A stretch of 64,000 bases of DNA. Origin: Photobacterium iliopiscarium (GTDB lineage Bacteria; Pseudomonadota; Gammaproteobacteria; Enterobacterales; Vibrionaceae). The position numbers and the translations under genes were made by a program. This document shows, piece by piece, positions 56,184 to 64,000 of this stretch (positions are counted from its first letter, which is position 1; the number at the start of each line of letters is the position of its first letter). The stretch covers positions 62,001 through 126,000 of the forward strand of contig NZ_PYOO01000003.1 in assembly GCF_003026395.1 (NCBI RefSeq), given 5' to 3'. The notes below the pieces were generated by a model, which had not been told where the DNA came from, ran no database searches, and was given only the letters and a program-made list of their open reading frames with translations.

Positions 56184-58289
56184 TTAATTGAAAAGCCCTT
56201 TAAGTAGCTTATCGGCGGCATTTTTAATATTATCGTCTTTTGCTTTATCACCAAAAAGTTTTTCTAAGCCGCGATTGATTTCTTTCTTAGCTTTACTCTC
56301 TAGCTCTGCATTATTCTTAAATAAGTCTTTAATATTTAAGTTATATTTAGGCTGTTGCCAAGTTCCACTCACATGAATAGGAACGGCAATGCCTTTGATT
56401 TTATCCAGTCCTTTACCACTAGCAACAATCTCAGAATTAACCATAAGATCAATACCTTCATTAACAAGGCTTGTTCTTCCTTTGCCTGTAATGACAACTA
56501 ACGGTGACGCCAATTGAAAATTATCTGTTGCCGCAAATCCATTATTCAGTTTTAGCGTTGTGGTTAGTGCTGAGAAATCTGTTTTCTTCGTTGTATCACT
56601 GGCCGTATTTGTTTGGTCTTTTAATTTAGCTTTCGCATTGCGTAATAAATCAGGAATATTGATCCCATATACAGCACCATCTGCAATATTTACTTTAATC
56701 GAACCTGCAATATTATGACGAATATTTGCTTCCGATAAGCCATGTCCACTTAAATCAGTTGTAATATTGGCTTTACCTGCAAGCAACTTATTATTCGCCA
56801 CCGCAGTTAATAACGGTAAAATATTTACATTTGAAATGGTATTTTTTAGACGGTAACTTGGCAATGCACTGTTTACATTAACAAAAGCACTACCCGTTAC
56901 TTTACCGCCATATAAATTGGCTTCAAAACGGTTAATCGTTGCCACACCTTGTTTAACCGAAGTCACCACTTTAACATTTGCGACATCAGCATTATCTACG
57001 GTTAACTGCTTAATCGCTATCATACCAGCAAGATTGATATTTTTTAGTGCACTAAGATCAGGTTCTTGCGCTGAAGTATCGTTATTTTCTTTAGCAACAA
57101 CCGTATTCATCGCAGCAGCTGCCGACGCATTATTATTTGAATTTGTCGCTACTGTTTTAGCGGGCAACCAATCATCAATATTAATAGCATCGCTTGATAA
57201 TGCAAAACGAATATCAGGAATATCCGCCGCTAAATATGAACCCGACCCTGATACCATTGTGCCATCGGCATTAAGCGTTAACTGACTCACCAAGGTCAAT
57301 TTTTGACTAATATCATACGTTGCATCAGCATCAACCACTAAGTTGATTGTAGGACGAGGTAACGTTTTACCCACTAAATCATTGGTGACTTTTAGCCCTT
57401 GAACCGTAATAACATTGTGATCTGTTGATAGTTTAACTTTCGCCGCACCGTGAGTATCAAAATTTAGATTTGGTACTTTGCCATCCACTGAAAAAGTCAC
57501 ATTTGACCACTGACCAAGAGTAAATTGATCAAGCCCTAATGCTGCATTTTTAATATCAATATTACCGTCAGTCATACTCATTGTGGCAGATAACGCTTTT
57601 AAATTAACATTCTTATAGTCAGCGGCAAGATTGATATCTGTACTACCTTGCGCACTAAAGGTTAATGCGTTGACATTGCCTTGCACATTAAAGGTAGCTT
57701 TAGTCCATGTTTGTGGCTGAAAGCTATCAAGCGTGAAATTAACGTGATTAAGTTGTGCAACCATCTTGGTTTGATCATTACGTATATCTGCACTCGCATT
57801 AACTAACTTAATACCAGCAACTGATACTTTCCACAGTGCCTTTTGATCATGATTCGTTATCGTATTTTCTGTCGTTGTTGTTTCAGCTTCTGCTTTTTTA
57901 GCCATTAAACCATCAAGGTTAGTATGACCATTTGCTAAAGTTTGAACAAAAACATGCGCGCCATCTAAACGCATTTCACCAATATCAAGATGTTGAGACA
58001 ATAACGGTAAAACTGATACGGATAAGTCTGCTTGTTTAAACTGCACTAAATTAGGCTCAGCAAACCCCTTAGGATTTCGAAATTCAGTTTCACCAACACT
58101 TAATCCTAATGTAGGGAAAAAACGCCAATTAATATCACCATTAATAACTAAGTCTCGTCCCGTCATTTTCTTAACTTGCTCAGTCAGTAATGGCTTAAAC
58201 TGATTTGGGTTTACAAACGTTACTAGTGCACCAATACCAATCACGACTAATAAAATCAGCCCGAGTAATATATACAGTATTTTTTTCAT
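56184..58289 (-). CDS. asmA: AsmA-family protein
   Basis: A 701-residue protein with one N-terminal membrane anchor (ILYILLGLILLVVIGIGALVTFV, about 4-26) and a long periplasmic part. The start NPNQFKPLLTEQVKKMTGRDLVINGDINWRFFPTLGLSVGE and the C-terminal DLSGHGLSEANIRHNIAGSIKVNIADGAVYGINIPDLLRNA are AsmA signatures. AsmA-like proteins form beta-groove bridges linked to phospholipid traffic and outer-membrane biogenesis. It is longer than E. coli AsmA (617). Located near dcd and udk, as in E. coli. Confidence 0.9.
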   Translation of the reverse strand: MKKILYILLGLILLVVIGIGALVTFVNPNQFKPLLTEQVKKMTGRDLVINGDINWRFFPTLGLSVGETEFRNPKGFAEPNLVQFKQADLSVSVLPLLSQHLDIGEMRLDGAHVFVQTLANGHTNLDGLMAKKAEAETTTTENTITNHDQKALWKVSVAGIKLVNASADIRNDQTKMVAQLNHVNFTLDSFQPQTWTKATFNVQGNVNALTFSAQGSTDINLAADYKNVNLKALSATMSMTDGNIDIKNAALGLDQFTLGQWSNVTFSVDGKVPNLNFDTHGAAKVKLSTDHNVITVQGLKVTNDLVGKTLPRPTINLVVDADATYDISQKLTLVSQLTLNADGTMVSGSGSYLAADIPDIRFALSSDAINIDDWLPAKTVATNSNNNASAAAAMNTVVAKENNDTSAQEPDLSALKNINLAGMIAIKQLTVDNADVANVKVVTSVKQGVATINRFEANLYGGKVTGSAFVNVNSALPSYRLKNTISNVNILPLLTAVANNKLLAGKANITTDLSGHGLSEANIRHNIAGSIKVNIADGAVYGINIPDLLRNAKAKLKDQTNTASDTTKKTDFSALTTTLKLNNGFAATDNFQLASPLVVITGKGRTSLVNEGIDLMVNSEIVASGKGLDKIKGIAVPIHVSGTWQQPKYNLNIKDLFKNNAELESKAKKEINRGLEKLFGDKAKDDNIKNAADKLLKGLFN

Positions 58290-58431
58290 TATGCCCTCGG
58301 ATATGCATATAACGTCACAATTAATAGTGTGCTATGCAAAAAGAATTTGTTGGAAATTAACCCTATAAATCAATGTTATTAAGACCATTAACTCCAAGAT
58401 TAGTTCATCATAAACATAATAGCTAAACAAA

Positions 58432-58451
58432 AGGCAACCCGAAGGCTGCCT
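58432..58451 (-). terminator. terminator after dcd
   Basis: AGGCA.CC (58432-58439) pairs with GG.TGCCT (58444-58451) with one mismatch and a CGAA loop. An A-rich tract to the left gives the U-run on the minus strand. Confidence 0.65.
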
Positions 58452-58497
58452 CTAATAAATTTTGAACAATAACAACAATAATGAGCATCTAAGCAGA

Positions 58498-59091
58498 TTA
58501 ACTTTGTTTGTCATCTTCATTAATACGACTTGCCACAGCACCTTGCTGATTTTTATATTTCGCATCAACACGCTTGTTATACGGTTTTTCCGCCGGACCC
58601 GACAAGGTCTCAAAACTTAGCGCACCAATAGGCATATGTGGTCGTAACGCTAATGGTAAACGACCTGAATTATAAAATTCAAGCACAATCCGTCCAGACC
58701 AACCAGGATCAATACGATGCGCAGTTACATGCACCATTAAACCTAAACGGGCCAATGATGAACGACCGTCCAACCAACCAACAATGTTATCGGGTAATGT
58801 CACTGACTCATGAGTAACCGCTAATGCAAGCTGACCCGGATGAAGAAAAAAGGCTTCTTCTTCTGCGACAATAATCTCATCACTCATTACTTTTTCAAGT
58901 TGAGTGGCGACATCTTCTTTTTTACCGGATAGATCAATAAATGGTGCACCATGATCATTAAAGACGCGGAAATTATTCCCAAGGCTTACATCAATCGTTA
59001 GGCCACTTATACAATCATCAGATGGTCGTGGTTCAATGCTGATTTTGCCTTCATCAAGGTAAGCCCTGATATCTCTATCACAAAGTCTCAT
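58498..59091 (-). CDS. dcd: dCTP deaminase
   Basis: A 197-residue enzyme turning dCTP into dUTP, the main source of dTMP precursor. The conserved block [35 protein letters not shown] (about 109-143) includes the catalytic Glu in LEF and the nucleotide-binding Arg and Ser residues. Length is close to E. coli Dcd (193). It lies 185 bases downstream of udk with a terminator between, so it has its own promoter. Confidence 0.96.
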   Translation of the reverse strand: MRLCDRDIRAYLDEGKISIEPRPSDDCISGLTIDVSLGNNFRVFNDHGAPFIDLSGKKEDVATQLEKVMSDEIIVAEEEAFFLHPGQLALAVTHESVTLPDNIVGWLDGRSSLARLGLMVHVTAHRIDPGWSGRIVLEFYNSGRLPLALRPHMPIGALSFETLSGPAEKPYNKRVDAKYKNQQGAVASRINEDDKQS

Positions 59092-59235
59092 TCAAACTCT
59101 CCTGCATAATACACACTCTATCCTGTCAGTGCTTAGCACATGAGAGTGGTATAACAAAACTCATCAATAAAACGCAGTGTCGTTGATGGGTCAGCAAAGG
59201 GTAACGGGATTACACCCAACAATTATAACCATAAA

Positions 59236-59264
59236 AATAAGGCTGACATATTGTCAGCCTTATT
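59236..59264 (-). terminator. terminator after udk
   Basis: AATAAGGCTGACA (59236-59248) pairs perfectly with TGTCAGCCTTATT (59252-59264). It follows the udk stop on the minus strand. Confidence 0.85.
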
Positions 59265-59276
59265 TATTTTAAATCA

Positions 59277-59921
59277 TTACGAACGCAGCAATTTAGCGAT
59301 ATGTGCTTTTAACACATCGATTGCGATACGGTTCTTACCACCACGAGGAACAATAATATCTGCATATTGTTTTGATGGTTCAATAAACTGCATAAACATT
59401 GGACGTACTGTTTTTTGATATTGAATCAATACTGATTCCATCGTACGACCACGCTCAGCAACATCACGTTGTAAACGACGTAACAGACAGATATCCAATG
59501 GTGTATCCATAAAGATACTCGCATGCATAATGTCACGTAAACGAGGTTCAGTTAACAATAAAATACCTTCTAAAATGATCACTTTTTTCGGTGTCATCGT
59601 GGTGCTTTCTTGTAAACGAGTATGCTCGCTGTAGCTATATTGTGGTACTTCTACTGCTTCACCTTTCATTAACTGCTCTAAATGATCACATAATAAATTA
59701 TGATCTAGTGCACTTGGATGATCGTAATTAGTTTTAACACGATCCTCCATTGATAGGTGGCTTTGATCGTTATAGTAACAATCTTCCGTGATTACACCGA
59801 TCTGATGATCGCCGACTTTTTCTTTTAACTCTTTATAAACTGTACTGGCAATCAGACTTTTACCGGAAGCAGAAGCGCCTGCAATACCGATAATAACGCA
59901 TTGGTGTGAAGTTTCAGACAT
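59277..59921 (-). CDS. udk: uridine kinase
   Basis: A 214-residue enzyme phosphorylating uridine and cytidine with GTP or ATP for pyrimidine salvage. The P-loop is [15 protein letters not shown] (about 12-26); [16 protein letters not shown] and [12 protein letters not shown] form the nucleoside site, and the lid is [17 protein letters not shown]. It is the salvage counterpart of udp elsewhere in this window. It lies downstream of apbC across 150 bases. Confidence 0.96.
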   Translation of the reverse strand: MSETSHQCVIIGIAGASASGKSLIASTVYKELKEKVGDHQIGVITEDCYYNDQSHLSMEDRVKTNYDHPSALDHNLLCDHLEQLMKGEAVEVPQYSYSEHTRLQESTTMTPKKVIILEGILLLTEPRLRDIMHASIFMDTPLDICLLRRLQRDVAERGRTMESVLIQYQKTVRPMFMQFIEPSKQYADIIVPRGGKNRIAIDVLKAHIAKLLRS

Positions 59922-60070
59922 ATCAGAAAGTACCTATTAGACCACGTAGCAAGGCGAATTTGGATAAATTAAACCCTCCGATTATAAGCAGTTGCTATGA
60001 CAGATACCAGTAAAAATGAGGCATCTGTCATATCTGATTATAATATCAACAGGTTTTGTTTGATTAGCTG

Positions 60071-61159
60071 TTACATTGTACGAATAGTAATCTGCTCAGC
60101 AACCGTTTCACCCTGCCAATATAATCGACTAGCGATATTGGCTGCTAACATAATGTATGCACCAGCTTGTTCTGATTCAGGAGCGGCAATCACTGTTGGC
60201 TTACCGTTATCAATATCTTGACGAATTTTGATATCTAATGGCAATTGTGCCAATAACGGTACTGCATAATCTTGTGCCATTTTAGCCGCGCCACCCGTAC
60301 CAAAAATATGCTCTTGATGACCACAATGGCTACAAATGTGATAACTCATATTTTCAACAATGCCCAGCACAGGAACATCGACTTTATTGAACATACTAAT
60401 GCCTTTAATCGCATCAGCTAAGGCTAAATCTTGCGGCGTTGTCACCACTATCGCACCTGTCACAGGAATTTGCTGTGATAACGTTAATTGAATATCACCC
60501 GTACCTGGTGGCATATCAATAACAAGATAATCCAGATCTGGCCACCATGTTTCACTGATAATTTGCGCCAAAGCTTTTGATGCCATAGGACCACGCCAAA
60601 TGGTTGCGCTCTCTGCTGGCACTAAATAACCCACAGAATTGGTATACAAGCCATACGCTTCAATAGGTGACATCATTTTGCCATCAGGCGATTGCGGCTT
60701 AGCATCCATTGTACCTAACATCATCGGGACTGAAGGACCATAAATATCAGCATCTAATAGGCCGACTTTGGCACCTTGTTGTTGTAAACCCAATGCTAAA
60801 TTAACCGATGTTGTTGATTTACCAACACCACCTTTAGCTGAACTCACAACAATAATGTTTTTAACACCTTGAAGTGGCTGCTTATCAGCAACAGCTAACG
60901 TTGCCACTCGACAACGAACATCAACGTTTAACGCGGCATTCACAATACCTTGTTGCTGTTGCTCTGCAATCCATTGACGTAACTGTTGCGCTAATTCGTT
61001 GGCTGCAAACGGGATGGTAATCATAATTACCCCCTCTGCCGATACCGAAACAAGATGAGGGACATCCGCCCATTCTGCACTTAGTAGCGGATGTTCAAAC
61101 TGATTTAGCCATTGGCTAATATCACTAACACTGTCGAAATGGTTTGTTTCTATTGCCAT
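60071..61159 (-). CDS. apbC: iron-sulfur cluster carrier ATPase ApbC (Mrp)
   Basis: A 362-residue P-loop ATPase that carries and transfers Fe-S clusters. The deviant Walker A is SSAKGGVGKSTTSVNLAL (about 107-124); the metal-binding CxxC is in YHICSHCGH. An N-terminal DUF59-like region (about 1-95) precedes it. The middle reads IDMPPGTGDIQLTLSQ. It is divergent from metG, the usual gammaproteobacterial arrangement (E. coli mrp/metG). Confidence 0.95.
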   Translation of the reverse strand: MAIETNHFDSVSDISQWLNQFEHPLLSAEWADVPHLVSVSAEGVIMITIPFAANELAQQLRQWIAEQQQQGIVNAALNVDVRCRVATLAVADKQPLQGVKNIIVVSSAKGGVGKSTTSVNLALGLQQQGAKVGLLDADIYGPSVPMMLGTMDAKPQSPDGKMMSPIEAYGLYTNSVGYLVPAESATIWRGPMASKALAQIISETWWPDLDYLVIDMPPGTGDIQLTLSQQIPVTGAIVVTTPQDLALADAIKGISMFNKVDVPVLGIVENMSYHICSHCGHQEHIFGTGGAAKMAQDYAVPLLAQLPLDIKIRQDIDNGKPTVIAAPESEQAGAYIMLAANIASRLYWQGETVAEQITIRTM

Positions 61160-61418
61160 AAATTAGCACTCCACATAAATGTCATCGCTTATTAGCAACA
61201 TCTACGTCACAGTATTAGTATAGAAAACAACCAGTAACGTTGATGCTGCGAGGTAATATCACCCTCTTTTTCTTCATGCTACCACCAAAGTACCCTTTCT
61301 GCCCGATTTCCCCCGTCCTAAAACAGATAAATCAGTATCCGATGCTAGTCAATATGCTGTCCATCAGGTAGTATTTGCAGCTATGTTTTTCTACCCATCA
61401 CGAGCGAAAGAAGTAATT

Positions 61419-63461
61419 ATGGCTGCTAATCCAAGAAAAATTCTGGTGACCTGCGCCCTGCCGTACGCTAACGGTTCTATCCACTTAGGTCACATGCTAG
61501 AGCATGTTCAAGCGGATATTTGGGTGCGCTACCAGCGCCTTCGTGGCAACGAAGTTCATTTTATCTGTGCAGATGACGCACACGGTACGCCAATCATGCT
61601 TAAGGCCCAGCAGATGGGTGTGGAACCTGAGCAAATGATTGCAGAAGTGAGCAAAGAGCACCAAGCTGACTTCGCCGGTTTCGATATTGACTTTAGCAAT
61701 TACCACAGCACGCATTCGCCTGAAAACCGCGAACTTGCTTCTTTTGTTTACACCCAGTTAAAAGACAAAGGCTTTATTACTAGCCGCACTATTTCTCAGC
61801 TGTTTGACCCTGAGAAAGAAATGTTCTTGCCTGATCGCTTTGTAAAAGGCACATGCCCTAAGTGTAAAGCTGAAGATCAATACGGCGATAACTGTGATAA
61901 CTGTGGTGAAACTTACAGCCCAACAGATCTGATTAATCCAAAATCAGCTGTATCTGGTGCTACACCAATCATGAAAGACTCAGAGCACTTCTTCTTTGAT
62001 CTGCCACAGTTTGAAGACATGCTAAAAGCGTGGACTAAATCTGGTGCACTTCAAGATGAAACATCAAACAAGATGCAAGAGTGGTTCGAGTCAGGCCTAC
62101 AACAGTGGGATATTTCTCGTGATGCACCTTACTTCGGTTTTGAGATCCCTGGCGAACCTGGCAAATACTTCTACGTATGGCTAGATGCACCAATCGGCTA
62201 CATGGGTTCATTTAAGAACCTTTGTGACAAGCGCGATGATCTTGATTTTGACGAATTCTGGAATAAAGACAGTTCAACTGAGCTTTACCACTTCATCGGT
62301 AAAGACATTGTTTACTTCCACAGCCTATTCTGGCCTGCAATGCTAGATGGCGCAGGTTTCCGTAAGCCAAATAACGTGTTCGTACATGGTTACGTAACCG
62401 TGAATGGCGCGAAGATGTCAAAATCTAAAGGCACATTTATCAAGGCGGGTACTTACTTAAACCACCTTGATCCTGAATGCCTACGTTACTACTACGCAGC
62501 AAAACTAAACAACCGTATTGATGATCTCGATCTTAACCTTGAAGATTTCACTCAACGCGTAAACAGCGATGTTGTGAACAAGATTGTTAACCTAGCATCA
62601 CGTAACGCAGGCTTTATTGCTAAGCGTTTTGACGGCATGTTATCTGAGAATTTTTCAGAGCCTGAGCTTTACGCTGAATTCGTTGGCGCAGCAACACGTA
62701 TTGGTGATCTTTATGAAAACCGTGAATACAGTCGCGCTATTCGTGAAATCACCGCACTGGCTGATAAAGCTAACCAGTATGTTGATGAAAAAGCACCTTG
62801 GGTTGTGGCGAAACAAGAAGGTAAAGATCAAGAGCTACAAGAAATCTGTACTGTTGGTATCAACCTGTTCCGCGTATTAATGGCTTACCTAAAACCTGTA
62901 ATGCCAAAACTTACCGAGCGTACTGAAGCTTTCTTAAATGAAACGCTAACGTGGGAAAGCATCGAAACACCATTAACAAACCATGAAGTTACTAAGTTCA
63001 AGGCATTGTTTAATCGTATCGATCCTGTCCATGTTGCAGCAATGGTTGAAGCATCTAAAGAAGAAGCAGCGGCTGATAAAGCGGCGATTGAAGCGGCCCA
63101 ACCAAAAAGCCCATTAACAGATGAGCCAATTGAAGCTGAAATCGAGTTTGATGATTTTGCTAAAATTGATATGCGTATCGCTAAAATTGTTTCTTGTGAA
63201 GCAGTGCCAAAAGCAGACAAACTACTGAAATTCCAATTGGATATCGGTGGTGAAATGCGTCAAGTATTCTCTGGTATTAAATCAGCTTACACACCAGAAG
63301 AGCTTGTTGGTAAAATGACGGTAATGGTTGCTAACCTAAAACCGCGTAAAATGAAATTCGGCATGTCTGAAGGTATGATCCTTGCAGCGGGCCCTGGTGG
63401 TAAAGATCTATGGATCTTAGAACCTCATGAAGGTGCTCAGCCAGGTATGCGTGTAATGTAA
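61419..63461 (+). CDS. metG: methionyl-tRNA synthetase
   Basis: A 680-residue class I aminoacyl-tRNA synthetase. The HIGH-like motif is HLGHM (in [11 protein letters not shown]), the KMSKS motif lies in [11 protein letters not shown], and the zinc knuckles are CPKC and CDNC (about 145-163). A C-terminal EMAP-like tRNA-binding domain (about 580-680, [18 protein letters not shown]) gives dimerisation and tRNA binding. The ATG at 61419 ([16 protein letters not shown]) aligns with the E. coli start; the ATG at 61383 would add 12 residues. It ends at a strong terminator. Confidence 0.97.
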   Translation: MAANPRKILVTCALPYANGSIHLGHMLEHVQADIWVRYQRLRGNEVHFICADDAHGTPIMLKAQQMGVEPEQMIAEVSKEHQADFAGFDIDFSNYHSTHSPENRELASFVYTQLKDKGFITSRTISQLFDPEKEMFLPDRFVKGTCPKCKAEDQYGDNCDNCGETYSPTDLINPKSAVSGATPIMKDSEHFFFDLPQFEDMLKAWTKSGALQDETSNKMQEWFESGLQQWDISRDAPYFGFEIPGEPGKYFYVWLDAPIGYMGSFKNLCDKRDDLDFDEFWNKDSSTELYHFIGKDIVYFHSLFWPAMLDGAGFRKPNNVFVHGYVTVNGAKMSKSKGTFIKAGTYLNHLDPECLRYYYAAKLNNRIDDLDLNLEDFTQRVNSDVVNKIVNLASRNAGFIAKRFDGMLSENFSEPELYAEFVGAATRIGDLYENREYSRAIREITALADKANQYVDEKAPWVVAKQEGKDQELQEICTVGINLFRVLMAYLKPVMPKLTERTEAFLNETLTWESIETPLTNHEVTKFKALFNRIDPVHVAAMVEASKEEAAADKAAIEAAQPKSPLTDEPIEAEIEFDDFAKIDMRIAKIVSCEAVPKADKLLKFQLDIGGEMRQVFSGIKSAYTPEELVGKMTVMVANLKPRKMKFGMSEGMILAAGPGGKDLWILEPHEGAQPGMRVM

Positions 63462-63484
63462 TTTACACTGCATCTTAATTCTCG

Positions 63485-63515
63485 ATACCGATAACACTGT
63501 TATCGGTATTTTTTT
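63485..63515 (+). terminator. metG terminator
   Basis: ATACCGATAAC (63485-63495) pairs perfectly with GTTATCGGTAT (63499-63509), followed by a T-run to 63515. Confidence 0.93.
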
Positions 63516-63805
63516 ATCTTTTTTTACACATCCCTCGCTTTATAGAACACCAAACCGATCACCTTACGACCGCTTGTTAATAGGTTGTTGAATATTGATC
63601 TAGCTCCGCTGCAAACTCTAATTTTATAAACAAATATTCATCTCTCGTTCATAATTAGCGATCTTGATCGTTTTCCCTTCTGACAATATCACTTACATTA
63701 ATTGCGTTAATTTGCTTGTAATTATTCATAAAACCAGCAAAATTTAACCCTAAATAGATAGGAACAATAAAAATAACCCATTTTTTTATTTGATATGAAG
63801 GATTC

Positions 63806-64000
63806 ATGATGACTTTAGGTATTGTAACGAACCTCGCCATATTTGTTGGCCTGATAGCATTTCTATATCATATGCAAAATAAACACTACAGTTTTACTAA
63901 ACGTGTGTTTGCTGGCCTAGGTTTAGGTATTGCCTTTGGTGCTGCGCTACAAGTCTTTTATGGTGCTGGCTCTGAGGTCATCAAAACATCGATTGAGTAT
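63806..64000 (+). CDS. tcyP: L-cystine uptake protein TcyP (partial, cut by window end)
   Basis: The first 65 codons of a membrane transporter, read directly as the frame has no stop before the window ends. VTNLAIFVGLIAFLYHMQNKHYSFTKRVFAGL and GIAFGAALQVFYGAGSEVI match E. coli TcyP (YdjN), the Na+-linked cystine symporter of the dicarboxylate/amino-acid:cation family. GAAGGA lies four bases before the first ATG (63806) and seven before the second (63809), so the latter may be used. The 290 bases between the metG terminator and this gene hold no other convincing gene. Confidence 0.88.
   Translation, partial: MMTLGIVTNLAIFVGLIAFLYHMQNKHYSFTKRVFAGLGLGIAFGAALQVFYGAGSEVIKTSIEY

Noticed and set aside
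63655..63840. 61-codon minus-strand frame with a hydrophobic segment before tcyP
   Set aside because: From its internal Met at 63807 it looks like a small membrane protein, but it overlaps the tcyP start and lacks a ribosome binding site. It is possible but unsupported.
1..64000. CRISPR array to accompany the CARF nuclease
   Set aside because: No run of regularly spaced direct repeats and no cas gene was found in the window.

Overview
The window looks like a chromosomal segment of a marine Vibrionaceae gammaproteobacterium, most likely Photobacterium or a close relative. The evidence is the AT-rich gamma-proteobacterial coding sequence, the classical block rne / rluC / yceF / yceD-rpmF-plsX-fabH-fabD-fabG-acpP-fabF-pabC-mltG-tmk-holB-tatD, the metG / apbC-udk-dcd neighbourhood, a TfoX/Sxy competence regulator, a VC1899-like CARF nuclease and an orphan DsdC-like regulator. 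No rRNA, tRNA, CRISPR array or cas gene was recognised. Genus assignment is inference.

Layout. 1-4070: a LysE-type exporter, a DUF1887/Card1-like CARF nuclease, a small unknown gene and uridine phosphorylase (udp) with a CRP-like site. 4072-10066: a ZntA-type metal ATPase with a MerR-type stretched promoter, then an operon of a DASS anion transporter, a histidine kinase and a receiver-only response regulator. 10402-21850: mixed housekeeping and regulatory genes (MATE pump, CBS protein, YdgA-like DUF945 protein, ldhA, DsdC-like LysR, TfoX, Lon-N-domain protein, HDOD protein, lysO, YidB-like, Kbp/YgaU-like, RDD). 21857-25741: two PTS permeases (EIICB and EIIBC), neither with an EIIA domain.

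Accessory zone, 25742-33660. This lies between the PTS genes and tatD, a junction where tatD and ptsG are neighbours in E. coli. It holds a decayed IS6-family transposase and three copies of its terminal repeat. These bracket an AT-rich secreted protein with a His...Asn-Cys layout suggestive of a permuted papain fold. A TetR/GNAT pair follows, with a clear operator palindrome. Last comes a PD-(D/E)xK-like nuclease plus helical-repeat gene, split in two by a +1 frame change at a T4 run. That gene has a 16-bp palindrome and an 8-codon leader ORF upstream, and an imperfect 38-bp direct repeat on each side. It is the best candidate in the window for an undescribed, possibly defence-related, system.

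Core zone, 33705-50037: the tatD-to-yceD fatty-acid and envelope cluster on the minus strand with internal terminators after acpP and fabF, then yceF, rluC and rne with a long structured leader and a 13-unit 15-bp coding repeat. 50283-64000: SulP transporter, cobO, psiE, a Dcu C4-dicarboxylate transporter with a perfect FNR box, a BrkB/YihY protein, an AsmA-family protein, dcd, udk, apbC (mrp), metG and the start of tcyP, which runs off the end. Most convergent or tandem gene ends carry a clear hairpin terminator, and these were used to define transcription units.
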